Assembly: GCF_017551775.1 (NCBI RefSeq) | Contig: NZ_JAFZKX010000051.1 | Span: 1-50,498, forward strand | DNA length: 50,498 bases | Direction: 5' to 3' | Source: Fibrobacter sp. | Lineage (GTDB): Bacteria > Fibrobacterota > Fibrobacteria > Fibrobacterales > Fibrobacteraceae | Shown here: positions 40,715-49,074 of the stretch, piece after piece | Layout: each line of letters starts with the position of its first letter | How positions within the stretch are numbered: position 1 is the first letter of the stretch | Program-made: the position numbers and the translations under genes | Notes under the pieces: model-generated | What the model was told of the DNA's origin: nothing | The model's database searches: none | Seen by the model: the letters and a program-made list of their open reading frames with translations, nothing else

Positions 40715-41947
40715 ATGGAGAACTTTATCTACAGCACCATCGCGCATGAGGGCAATACGCTCCGCGTGGCCGTGACGGACATTTACGACGAACTGTCGTT
40801 GGAACGCATTCGGCTGGAAAGCGGATGCAAGGTCGTTCCCGAGAAGCGCTCCGAAAAAGAAATCCGGCAGATGATCCGCGAACGCACGCAAAAAAACGCA
40901 GGCAACGACATCGCCGCCCTCGAAGCAGCGAGAAGCGCAGAAAGCAAGGCGAATTCCTGGGAATCGGAACCCGTGATAAACCTCGTCGACGCACTCATCG
41001 ACGAAGCTCTAGAAAAGGGCGCGACGGACATCCACCTGGAACCGGCGGGTAGCACGTTCACGGTGCGCTTCCGTATCGACGGAATGCTCGAGACCTACCG
41101 CGAACTTCCCGGATGGCTTTCCGAACCCGTCATCGTACGCCTGAAACTCCTCGCGAAAGCCGACATCACGGAACGTCGCCTCCCCCACGACGGGAGCTTT
41201 ATATTCCAGGGACTGCGCGAAAACGCGAACATCCGCCTGAGCACGCTCCCCATTCAGGGCGGCGAAAAATGCGTGCTGCGCCTGCTCCCCGCAGAAGACC
41301 GCGAGCAGACGCTCGACTCTCTCGAATTTACGCCGGCGATACTGCGGGAATTCCGCCGCATCTTCAACAAGCCGCAGGGACTCTTCCTCATCACCGGGCC
41401 CACGGGAAGCGGGAAGACCACCACGCTCTACGCGGGATTGCGCGAAGTCTTGCAGAAGAAAATCAACGTGACGACCATCGAAGACCCGGTAGAATACCCC
41501 CTGAAGGGCGCAAACCAGGTGCAGGTCAACGAGAAATGCGGGCTCACGTTCGCAAGCGCGATGCGATCCATATTGCGGCAAGACCCGGACGTAATTCTCG
41601 TCGGGGAAATACGCGACGAGGAGACCGCCCGCATCGCGATACAGGCGGCCCAGACAGGCCACCTGGTACTTTCGACATTGCATACGAACAGCGCGAAGGC
41701 CGCGACCGGAAGGCTACAAGACCTCGGGATTTCGCCCGCGGTCCTCCGGGATTGCCTGCTCGGGGTGGCGGCACAGAGGCTCCTGCGCAAGGTTACCGGC
41801 ACGGGCACGTATTCCGGCCGGATTGCAGCAGTGGAAATCTATACGCCCGATGGCGGTTATGTTCAGGGAAGTCTCCGGGAATACGCCCGCGGGCTCGTAG
41901 ATGCGGGCATCACCGACATGCGCGAAGTAGAACGCGTTCTCGGGTAA
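40715..41947 (+). CDS. GspE/PilB-family secretion or pilus ATPase, compact form
   Basis: A 410-residue hexameric ATPase of the type II secretion/type IV pilus family. The short N-terminal part is followed by the N2 domain (ATDIHLEPAGSTFTVRFRIDGML, KLLAKADITERRLPHDG) and the ATPase core: LFLITGPTGSGKTTTLYAGL (Walker A), TTIEDPVEYPLKGANQVQVNEKCGLTF (Asp box), ILRQDPDVILVGEIRDEETA (Walker B) and TGHLVLSTLHTNSA (His box). After QRLLRKVTG the tetracysteine zinc insert usual in GspE/PilB is missing; the chain goes straight to SGRIAAVEIY. It stands alone, convergent with mtgA; other pilus or secretion genes are not nearby. Confidence 0.92.
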   Translation: MENFIYSTIAHEGNTLRVAVTDIYDELSLERIRLESGCKVVPEKRSEKEIRQMIRERTQKNAGNDIAALEAARSAESKANSWESEPVINLVDALIDEALEKGATDIHLEPAGSTFTVRFRIDGMLETYRELPGWLSEPVIVRLKLLAKADITERRLPHDGSFIFQGLRENANIRLSTLPIQGGEKCVLRLLPAEDREQTLDSLEFTPAILREFRRIFNKPQGLFLITGPTGSGKTTTLYAGLREVLQKKINVTTIEDPVEYPLKGANQVQVNEKCGLTFASAMRSILRQDPDVILVGEIRDEETARIAIQAAQTGHLVLSTLHTNSAKAATGRLQDLGISPAVLRDCLLGVAAQRLLRKVTGTGTYSGRIAAVEIYTPDGGYVQGSLREYARGLVDAGITDMREVERVLG

Positions 41948-41954
41948 AGGCACG

Positions 41955-42686
41955 CTATGGCAGGAGCGCGCCGTCCTTCAAATTCTGCTGGATGACTTTA
42001 CGGCGGCGCTGCATGAGTTCGGAATTGTCTTCGGGCTCGCTGTTGCCGGGGCTAGCTAACATTGCGGCGAGGTTCGTGGCCTGCTGGAGCGAAAGTTCCG
42101 AGCAGTGTACCTTGTAGTAGATTTGACTCGCGGCCTCGCACCCGAAAACGTTCCTGCCCCACTGCGCATAATTCAAGTACAGTTCCAGAATGCGGTCCTT
42201 CCCGAGGTTACGTTCCATCACGACCGCGTAGACAAGTTCCTTCAGCTTGCGCTCCCATGTGCGCTCGCCCGTCAAGAACAGGTTCTTCGCTAACTGCTGC
42301 GTGATGGTAGAACCGCCATAGCGAAGTTCGCCCTTGGTCATGTTCGCATCCATCGCCTTCGCCATGCTGCGCACGTCAAAACCGGGATGCATGTAGAACG
42401 CGGGGTCCTCGACAGCGATTACCGCCTTGCGCAAGTTGATGCTGATGGAATCCAGCGGAACAAAACGGTGCTGTATATTGACCTTCGGGTTGGAATCCAC
42501 GAGGTCTTCCATAAAGCGGCTCATTGCGGGAGGCGTGTCGCGCATCGCCTGAATTTCATCCAGTTGCCCGAACACGAACGAGTGCGCCTTGACGAGGAAT
42601 ATCGTTCCTACCAAAGTAAAAAGCACTGAATAGATAAACAGGACAATAACAAGAATACGGCCGACAATCTGAATCTTCTGCAACAT
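41955..42686 (-). CDS. mtgA: Monofunctional peptidoglycan glycosyltransferase
   Basis: A 243-residue GT51 enzyme that polymerises lipid II into glycan strands. The start is ATG 42686; a TTG six codons upstream is less likely. There is one N-terminal membrane helix (IVGRILVIVLFIYSVLFTLVGTIFLV). GT51 motifs: AVIAVEDPAFYMHPGFD (catalytic Glu, in EDPAF rather than the usual EDxxFxxHxG), GGSTITQQLAKNLFLT, RKLKELVYAVVMERNLGKDRILELYLN and WGRNVFGCEAASQIYY. No transpeptidase domain follows. The gene is 19 bases after the primase-like gene and probably shares its transcript; a TATCTTTC box also lies just upstream. Confidence 0.93.
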   Translation of the reverse strand: MLQKIQIVGRILVIVLFIYSVLFTLVGTIFLVKAHSFVFGQLDEIQAMRDTPPAMSRFMEDLVDSNPKVNIQHRFVPLDSISINLRKAVIAVEDPAFYMHPGFDVRSMAKAMDANMTKGELRYGGSTITQQLAKNLFLTGERTWERKLKELVYAVVMERNLGKDRILELYLNYAQWGRNVFGCEAASQIYYKVHCSELSLQQATNLAAMLASPGNSEPEDNSELMQRRRKVIQQNLKDGALLP

Positions 42687-42705
42687 AGCTATGGAAAGAT
42701 ACAAA

Positions 42706-43845
42706 TTATTTGCGGCCGCCGAACCATTCGTTCACGTCTTGACCGTCCTTCATGCCCGCAGGCAAGTTTTCGAGGCCGTCCCCCAAGATAATCGTGCGGA
42801 TTCCCGCATTGCCGAAGACGCTCTGAAGGTATTCCATGCCCTTGCGGCCCGCCTCGTCGTGGTCCAGACAAAGTACGACATTCTTGTTCTTGAAAAGCGG
42901 AACCCAGTCCGCCTTGAAACTGCGTACGCCGGGAATGCCCACAGCAGCTATGTCCTGCTGCAGCATGGTGAGCGTATCCACGACACCTTCGCAAAGGTAA
43001 ATCCAGCCCATCTTCTGGTCCAGGGCCGATACGTTGTACGGGAACGGAACCGTACCGCGCAGGTGAAGTTCCTTCGGCTCGGTCGAACGTTCAAGCGCCC
43101 TGGCCTGAAAATGCGAAGCGCGGTTCTGCGAATCCAAATACGGAAAAATCAGCGGATGCTTGTAGTAGCGCAGATTGCCCTTGTCGTTGAAGAGGCCCAC
43201 ATACTGCAGGACCTCCATGCTGTAAGTATCCTTCAGTCGCCGGTTCAAACCGTCATAATCGGTAATGGTGCGCAGGAGCATCTTGTCCCATACGGACTTG
43301 AATATGCGGCGGCGCGCAAGATACGCGGCGGCAGGCGTACCGTCCACGGGCGAAAGCATCTTGAGGAATGCGAGGATGATCTTTTTGCGTTCGTCTTCGG
43401 TAACGACTTCCTTTACCGGTTTCTGTTCGGGAATATTATCGACAAACCGTCCAGCGAAAGCCGCATCCTTCGATTCGGGGCGGGGGCGGATCACTATGGG
43501 CATGAGCGTCGTCGAAGGCGCCTTCGGAGGAGCCTCACGGCGGTTCCCCTTCCCAGGTACAAGAAACGGGTATGTTTCCTTGAGCCAGTCGAGCGCTTCC
43601 AAAAAACTGCACCCGCGGTATTGCTGCACCAGGCTGATTACATCGCCACGAACATCATCGCAGACCCAGCAGCGGAACATGCCGCGCTCTTCGGAAATCG
43701 AGACAGACGGAGTGCGGTCGCCATGCACATGGCGCTGCGGACAGAAGCACCTGAACTTTCCACGCACGACATCGATACCGAGAGCCTGGGCCACGGCGGT
43801 AATCGAAAGCGACGCCTTGAATTGTTTGAGTTCTTCGTCTGTCAT
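42706..43845 (-). CDS. Short DnaG-like primase (CHC2 zinc finger plus Toprim)
   Basis: A 379-residue protein from ATG 43845. The N-terminal zinc finger reads FRCFCPQRHVHGDRTPS and MFRCWVCDDVRGDVISLV, a CHC2-type primase finger with an unusual first half. A linker (residues about 100-150, Pro-rich) leads to the primase core (LIFPYLDSQNRASHFQARAL), and Toprim motifs YLCEGVVDTLTMLQQ and VVLCLDHDEAGRKGMEYL give the Glu and DxD metal ligands. At about 380 residues it lacks the C-terminal helicase-binding domain of the usual 600-residue DnaG, and resembles phage or plasmid-type primases. Whether it is the main or an accessory primase cannot be decided here. Confidence 0.82.
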   Translation of the reverse strand: MTDEELKQFKASLSITAVAQALGIDVVRGKFRCFCPQRHVHGDRTPSVSISEERGMFRCWVCDDVRGDVISLVQQYRGCSFLEALDWLKETYPFLVPGKGNRREAPPKAPSTTLMPIVIRPRPESKDAAFAGRFVDNIPEQKPVKEVVTEDERKKIILAFLKMLSPVDGTPAAAYLARRRIFKSVWDKMLLRTITDYDGLNRRLKDTYSMEVLQYVGLFNDKGNLRYYKHPLIFPYLDSQNRASHFQARALERSTEPKELHLRGTVPFPYNVSALDQKMGWIYLCEGVVDTLTMLQQDIAAVGIPGVRSFKADWVPLFKNKNVVLCLDHDEAGRKGMEYLQSVFGNAGIRTIILGDGLENLPAGMKDGQDVNEWFGGRK

Positions 43846-43869
43846 TTTGAAGAATAATAGCAAATAGGT

Positions 43870-43975
43870 GCGCCTTCGGCGTTGTTTCAGGTTCTAATGT
43901 ACCAGTTACTAGGTTCAAACAATAATTAACGGCCAACTAAAATATCTAGCAACTATTAACTAGTAACTATTAACT
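43870..43975. repeat. Heptamer repeat element D, upstream of murB
   Basis: Four exact-phase units on the minus strand: read on the plus strand as AGCAACT, ATTAACT, AGTAACT, ATTAACT (43948-43975). A weaker opposite arm (AGTTACTAGGTTC at about 43904) and a CGCCTTCGGCG hairpin (43871-43881) lie to the left, the same arrangement as element A. Confidence 0.55.
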
Positions 43976-43982
43976 ACATTTC
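43975..43982 (+). promoter_or_regulatory. -7-like box four bases before the murB ATG
   Basis: TACATTTC, then GCAC, then ATG 43987. There is no Shine-Dalgarno, consistent with a leaderless mRNA. Its first base is the last base of the heptamer array. Confidence 0.4.
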
Positions 43983-43986
43983 GCAC

Positions 43987-44925
43987 ATGCAGATTCTAGA
44001 AAACGAGCCGATGAACAAGCACACCTCTTTCAAGGTAGGCGGACCGGCACGTTTTTTTGTGAAGGCGGAAAGCGTTGACGACCTGAAAGAAGCCCTCGCA
44101 ATGGCCCGCGAAAACAGGCTCCCCCATTTTATCCTCGGGAACGGCACGAACCTGCTCGTCTCGGACAAGGGCTACGAAGGCGTCGTCATCACGCTCGCCG
44201 GAGAGTTTTCTGAAATTGCAGACATGGGCAAAGGTGCGTTCAAAGCCGGAGCCGCAGTCCCGCTCGGGAGATTCGCCCGCGCAGCGCTCAAGCAGGGCTA
44301 TGCGGGAATCCACAAACTCGCGGGAATCCCGGGAACCCTCGGGGGCGCCATCTACATGAACGCTGGCGCCTACGGGCAAGAAATCGGGACGCACTGCACG
44401 CAGGTTGTCACCCTGGACGAGGCCGGCAACATTCGCGAACGATCCGCCAGTGAATGCGCCTTCGGGTACAGACAAAGTATTTTTCAGAAGTCCGGCGCAG
44501 GTGGAGCACAGGCCGAAACCATTCTCTCCGCGACGTTCCAGCTAGAAAGCGCGAATACCGCATGTGAATCGCCGGAGCAAACCGTCGCCCGCCTCGAAGC
44601 CGAACTGCAGGAATGCATGGCCAAACGCAAGGCGACGCAGCCGCTGAACATGCCGAATGCGGGTTCCACCTTCAAACGCATGGAACGCGGTTCCGCCGAC
44701 ATGCCGCAACAAGTCGCCCCCGGCTACTACATCGAGCAGGCGGGCCTCAAGGGTTACCGCATCGGTGGCGCCGAAGTCAGCACGCTCCATGCGAACTTCA
44801 TCGTAAACGCGGGCGGCGCGACGGCAAAGGACATCCTCGACCTGAGCGATTACGTCAAGGCGGCTGTCGCAAAAAAATTCGGCGTCGAGCTCCAGCGCGA
44901 AATCATAATGCTCGGAGAATTTTAG
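43987..44925 (+). CDS. murB: UDP-N-acetylenolpyruvoylglucosamine reductase
   Basis: A 312-residue FAD enzyme that makes UDP-MurNAc with NADPH. MNKHTSFKVGGPARFFV is the conserved N-terminal block, LPHFILGNGTNLLVSDKGY and LAGIPGTLGGAIYMNAGAYG bind FAD, FGYRQSIF carries the substrate-binding Tyr-Arg, and NMPNAGSTFKR supplies the proton-donor Ser. HANFIVN and LSDYVKAAVAKKFGVELQREI close the fold. It is of the shorter MurB type. The start at 43987 fits the promoter box directly upstream. A bidirectional terminator follows. Confidence 0.96.
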   Translation: MQILENEPMNKHTSFKVGGPARFFVKAESVDDLKEALAMARENRLPHFILGNGTNLLVSDKGYEGVVITLAGEFSEIADMGKGAFKAGAAVPLGRFARAALKQGYAGIHKLAGIPGTLGGAIYMNAGAYGQEIGTHCTQVVTLDEAGNIRERSASECAFGYRQSIFQKSGAGGAQAETILSATFQLESANTACESPEQTVARLEAELQECMAKRKATQPLNMPNAGSTFKRMERGSADMPQQVAPGYYIEQAGLKGYRIGGAEVSTLHANFIVNAGGATAKDILDLSDYVKAAVAKKFGVELQREIIMLGEF

Positions 44926-44928
44926 AGT

Positions 44929-44965
44929 AAAAAAAAACGGCCGGGAAAAACTTTCCGGCCGTTTT
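44929..44965. terminator. Bidirectional terminator between murB and the second subtilase-like gene
   Basis: ACGGCCGG pairs with CCGGCCGT around an A/T-rich loop. The plus strand ends in TTTT and the minus strand in nine T's. The core is almost the same as that of the terminator at 47055-47087. Confidence 0.9.
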
Positions 44966-44981
44966 ACATTTACAAGTAAAA

Positions 44982-46820
44982 CTAATTTCCGTACCGGCCA
45001 GAAATATTCAAGCCCAAAACAACTTGACCATAATTTTCACTCGTAGGATCATCAGACTTCAACACGATTTTAAACACAAGATATGAATATGGCGAAGAAA
45101 TCGCGACTTGTTCATACGCATTAACTAAAGAGGTGCTCGATGCTACCAGTGTACCCGGATTAGAGAAATTAAAATTCACACCACAGGGATTATTTGTCAA
45201 CATAATACTAGGATCGGCAAGGCACGAATAACTACTATTATCGCTACCATAGACATACAAGTCAAAATTCTGAGGAATTTTTCCGGCTCTTGCAATATCG
45301 TTACCACTGCTAAGCCATGAAATTGCAGCACGAACCGACCGGCCACTCGACCAACCCAAATTGTGTACAACAAACCAAATTTCATGCTGATTGTTCACGG
45401 TACGCGTTTTCAACTTGGTTATATCGCCATTCCAATAACGAGAATCATAATAATGCCTATTTTGATCACTGGTATTGTCAAAAACCAAGTAATCATACGT
45501 AGGATACCATGTTACCGTGGACAGAAGCATCGCTTTCACGACTTCAGGGTGCCAGCGGTAGAACGGGTTGGTAGCCAACAGATTCGAGACCATACCCGCC
45601 GTATATGCGGCTGACACTTCCGTTCCATCATAAAATGGCTGATACGAATAAGTATTATTACCATAATTATAAGTTCTCGCATACTCCACATAGTTATCAT
45701 CTTTACTATAAAGATGCGTAAAATTCTTTACTTCCGGTTTCGCAAAACCTTGATTTTCAGCACGGTAGGACGAATAAGCGGGGGTCGACATATACGACGG
45801 ATCAATTCCGCCTACGGCAATGGCATTCGCCGCATGCGCCATAGAATTCAACTGGCCGCCATTCGATCCATAATTGCCAACAGGGACAAATTCGAGTGTA
45901 CGATATTGATAGATATAGTTGTCCAGCGACTTTGCAAGCGAACTATAACTAGATGCTCGAGCGATTCTGTCATTTCGAACGCCCATATAGACTTGGGGCT
46001 GTTGACCAGCCGGATTATTCGGGTGGTCTTTTCCCACGTAAGGAATAGAATATCTAGAGGTTCCACTCACTAAGCGAAATGTTCTAGAAGCTTTCATTTC
46101 ATAACCAGGAGCTGGATTAAATGATTCACTGGTATTCGTTCTAACATATCTGACGGGGATTCCGTTTCGAAGTCGTACGGGAAGCGCTTCATTACCCATA
46201 AACACGCCAACATACGAGGCTCTACTCGAGAACCAATTTGAAACCAAATCCGCCTGCGAATAACCAACGTCCCCAAGTACAGTATAAAAATCTTTATATT
46301 GAATTGTTTGCCCTGACACATAGGGAGAATTCTGCATATAATTGCCATAATTGGGATAGTAGAATGTAACCCCACTCGCATTAGTCCATCCTGCGGTCTC
46401 ATAAGAGGGCGTAAAATAACGATCCTCATTTATAGGAATAAAATACTGATTCGAGAGATTTTTATAATCGTTCCAACTATACGTACAAAAATTTGCATTA
46501 TAGGCGAAACAATTATCCGAACTGCTCGCTGTATGCTTTCTAAAATAATACCGTTTAGACTCATGGTCTCGTACCGTGCTAAAAGCACCTTCAATAGCCT
46601 TGATACTATTAGGCATGCCCAACTTTTGCAAAGAATGCGCTTCCAAAGAAGGACTAACTTTCTGTTGCTCATCCTTTTGGGCCTTTGTGTAGTCAACATT
46701 CTTGTAAACCATCGGAGAGTTCATCGCGCTCCCCTTACGGCCCAAGAGGTCAAAGTTATTTGTAGCCGCACCGGCACCGATGCAACCGAGAGATAATGCA
46801 ATAGGAATTATTTTCTTCAT
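44982..46820 (-). CDS. Secreted subtilase-fold protein with Gly-Thr-Glu in place of Gly-Thr-Ser (tandem copy 1)
   Basis: A 612-residue exported protein; the start at ATG 46820 follows AAGGA by nine bases, and MKKIIPIALSLGCIGAGAA is the signal peptide. Subtilase-like blocks: FVPVGNYG (the oxyanion Asn loop, AGN type), AANAIAVGGIDP, KPEVKNF, then YDGTEVSAAYTAGMVSNLL, where Glu401 occupies the serine position, and HPEVVKAMLLSTV. The C-terminal beta-sandwich includes RAAISWLSSGND, NFDLYVYGSDNSSY and VVLGLNISGRYGN. The Asp- and His-bearing motifs cannot be found in normal form. It is highly similar to the next gene along the strand, at 47107-49074. Probably a binding or structural surface protein rather than an active peptidase. 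Confidence 0.7.
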   Translation of the reverse strand: MKKIIPIALSLGCIGAGAATNNFDLLGRKGSAMNSPMVYKNVDYTKAQKDEQQKVSPSLEAHSLQKLGMPNSIKAIEGAFSTVRDHESKRYYFRKHTASSSDNCFAYNANFCTYSWNDYKNLSNQYFIPINEDRYFTPSYETAGWTNASGVTFYYPNYGNYMQNSPYVSGQTIQYKDFYTVLGDVGYSQADLVSNWFSSRASYVGVFMGNEALPVRLRNGIPVRYVRTNTSESFNPAPGYEMKASRTFRLVSGTSRYSIPYVGKDHPNNPAGQQPQVYMGVRNDRIARASSYSSLAKSLDNYIYQYRTLEFVPVGNYGSNGGQLNSMAHAANAIAVGGIDPSYMSTPAYSSYRAENQGFAKPEVKNFTHLYSKDDNYVEYARTYNYGNNTYSYQPFYDGTEVSAAYTAGMVSNLLATNPFYRWHPEVVKAMLLSTVTWYPTYDYLVFDNTSDQNRHYYDSRYWNGDITKLKTRTVNNQHEIWFVVHNLGWSSGRSVRAAISWLSSGNDIARAGKIPQNFDLYVYGSDNSSYSCLADPSIMLTNNPCGVNFNFSNPGTLVASSTSLVNAYEQVAISSPYSYLVFKIVLKSDDPTSENYGQVVLGLNISGRYGN

Positions 46821-47054
46821 TTCCCCAATCCTTTTTTTGTAAGTGAGTAGCTTTAATATAATCATTTTTATTTTATATGCAACAAATAAAATAAACTTTT
46901 TTAGATAAATTCACCATAACACACATTCATCAATACATTGTATTACAATTCAACCTATTTGCAACACACAAAATCAACTAAACTCACTTTTTTAAACAAA
47001 TTAACTTACAATAAAACCTTCGCCACGTTTTCGGTTACTTCGCAGGAACCATAT

Positions 47055-47087
47055 AAAAAAAAACGGCCGGGAAAAAATTCCCGGCAG
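47055..47087 (-). terminator. Terminator of the third subtilase-like gene
   Basis: On the minus strand CCGGGAA-TTTT-TTCCCGG, then CCG and nine T's. The ACGGCCGGGAAAAA core matches the terminator of the neighbouring paralogue, so the 3' flank was duplicated too. Confidence 0.85.
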
Positions 47088-47106
47088 CTTTTTAAGATTA
47101 AGACTG

Positions 47107-49074
47107 TTAGTAGTATCTACGAGCGGAAAGGTTGAAACCCAAAACAACTTGGCCACGATTTTCGCTCTGAGCATCTTCACTATATAATTTAATTTTGAAT
47201 ACCAGATAACGATATGGCGTACTAAAGCTCTTTCTCTCATAGGCATTATTGCTACTTGTAGACGAACCAATAAACTCTCCTGGATTAGAAAAATTAAAAT
47301 TCACTGCATGACCATTGCATGACGGCGGATTCTTCAAATCAATATTAGGATCATTCAAGCAAGCGTAATCGCTATTGTCGCTACCATAGATTGTCAAGTC
47401 AAAATCCTGAGGAATTGCACCAGTTCTCCCAATATCATTTCCACTGCTAAGCCAAGATATAGCAGCAGTCGTCAAATGACCAGGCAGGCCTGCTCTACTA
47501 TAGCCCAAATTACTCGTAACAAACCAAATCTCATGTTTGCCATTCTCGGTACGTGTCTTCAACTTAGTAATATCTCCATTCCAATAACGGGAATAATAAT
47601 TAAAGTTATTAAAACCATTATCCGGATTCAAGTTATTAAAGACCAAGAAATCATACGCCGGTGCAGACGTTGCCCCATAACGATTCGGATACGAATTCAA
47701 GTTTGCCCCCTGCGATGAAAGAAGCAACGCTTTCACGACTTCAGGATGCCAACGATAAAACGGGTTGGTCGCCAACAGGTTCGAGACCATGCCCGCCGTA
47801 TATGCGGCAGCCATTTCCGTTCCATCATAAAACGGCGGGTAATCATAAGGATGCCCCCCATAAGTATAATGTCGCGTATATTCCACATGGTCACTTTCCA
47901 TATTGTAGGTATTAGTAAAATTGTATATTTCAGGTTTTTGCGAACCACCAGTATGAGTAACCGAGGACGTATAATTAGCCACATTCATAGAATACGGATC
48001 AATCGCGCCCACAGTAACGGCATTCGCAGAATGGCCTGAAAAAGACAACAGACCACCCTCTGCTCCGTAATTACCCGCAGGAACAAATTCCAGCGTGCGG
48101 TTGTCATAAATATAGTTGTCCAAAGTTTTTGCAGTCCATTCATAGTTAGCTGTTACAAGGTTTTTATCATTTCGCACACCCATATAGATTTGAGGAACGT
48201 GCGAAGCAGGATTAGACGGACTATTTCTACCCACATAAACAACAGAACGTCTAGAAGCATCCTTTACAAGGCCATAAGACCTTGCAGCCATAATTTCATA
48301 TTCAGGTACTGTAGGCGAAAACGAATCACGATTATTCGTTCTAACATATTGAACAGTCTTCCCTTCCGCAAGCTTTACAGGGACTGCACTTGCTTGCAAG
48401 AAAACGCCAACATACGAAGCACTTCCATCATACCAATCAGAGCCAATACTCCAAGGACCAACATTATTAGCGCCCGAATATTGACCACCCCTTTTTACTA
48501 CATCAAAATCTGTATACTGGATATTTTCGCCCGGCACATAGGGGGAACTTCGCCAAAGATAGAGATAGCTAGGATTCTCTTTTGAAAAACTAGACGCATT
48601 GCTCCAACCAGCAGTCACATAATTGGGTGAAACCGATTGTCTTTCGTCGATATCAATAAAGGCATCATTTGATGCCGTTCTATATTCAGGCCAGTTATAA
48701 ACGCAAAAATGCGTACTACTGCTATTGCTATAGCAATTTTCCGAGTTACTTGCGTAATGACGTCGGAAAAAGTAATGCGCATTAGATATATCCTGACCTC
48801 TTGCATTCCTATAGCTCCAACTCTGATTTGAAGTATAAGCACCTTCAATAGCCTTGATATCATCAGGCATTCCCATCTTTTGCAAAGAATGCGCTTCCAA
48901 AGAAGGACCAACTTTCTGTTGTTCATCCTTTTTGACCTTGGAGTAGTCCACATTCCTGTAGACCATCGGAGAGTTCATCTGGCTTCCCTTACGGCCCAAG
49001 AGGTCATAGTTACTTGTAGCTGCACCGGCACCAATGCAACCGAGAGTTAATGCGATAGGAATTATTTTATTCAT
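47107..49074 (-). CDS. Secreted subtilase-fold protein with Gly-Thr-Glu in place of Gly-Thr-Ser (tandem copy 2)
   Basis: A 655-residue paralogue of the protein at 44982-46820. MNKIIPIALTLGCIGAGAA is the signal peptide, followed by LLGRKGSQMNSPMVYRNVDY. Subtilase-like blocks: FVPAGNYGAEGG, SANAVTVGAIDP, KPEIYNF, YDGTEMAAAYTAGMVSNLL with Glu420 at the serine position, and HPEVVKALLLSSQ. The C-terminal domain has AAISWLSSGND, DFDLTIYGSDNSDY, two Cys in the acidic loop and VVLGFNLSARRYY. The same AAGGATTGGGGAA leader and upstream AT-rich block precede both copies. The exact retention of GTE in both, with the rest of the motif kept, suggests selection rather than decay. Confidence 0.7.
   Translation of the reverse strand: MNKIIPIALTLGCIGAGAATSNYDLLGRKGSQMNSPMVYRNVDYSKVKKDEQQKVGPSLEAHSLQKMGMPDDIKAIEGAYTSNQSWSYRNARGQDISNAHYFFRRHYASNSENCYSNSSSTHFCVYNWPEYRTASNDAFIDIDERQSVSPNYVTAGWSNASSFSKENPSYLYLWRSSPYVPGENIQYTDFDVVKRGGQYSGANNVGPWSIGSDWYDGSASYVGVFLQASAVPVKLAEGKTVQYVRTNNRDSFSPTVPEYEIMAARSYGLVKDASRRSVVYVGRNSPSNPASHVPQIYMGVRNDKNLVTANYEWTAKTLDNYIYDNRTLEFVPAGNYGAEGGLLSFSGHSANAVTVGAIDPYSMNVANYTSSVTHTGGSQKPEIYNFTNTYNMESDHVEYTRHYTYGGHPYDYPPFYDGTEMAAAYTAGMVSNLLATNPFYRWHPEVVKALLLSSQGANLNSYPNRYGATSAPAYDFLVFNNLNPDNGFNNFNYYSRYWNGDITKLKTRTENGKHEIWFVTSNLGYSRAGLPGHLTTAAISWLSSGNDIGRTGAIPQDFDLTIYGSDNSDYACLNDPNIDLKNPPSCNGHAVNFNFSNPGEFIGSSTSSNNAYERKSFSTPYRYLVFKIKLYSEDAQSENRGQVVLGFNLSARRYY

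Noticed and set aside
370-49074. Annotating the three subtilase-fold proteins as active serine peptidases
   Set aside because: The GTS motif is GTE or QTA in all three, so peptidase activity is not supported by the sequence.
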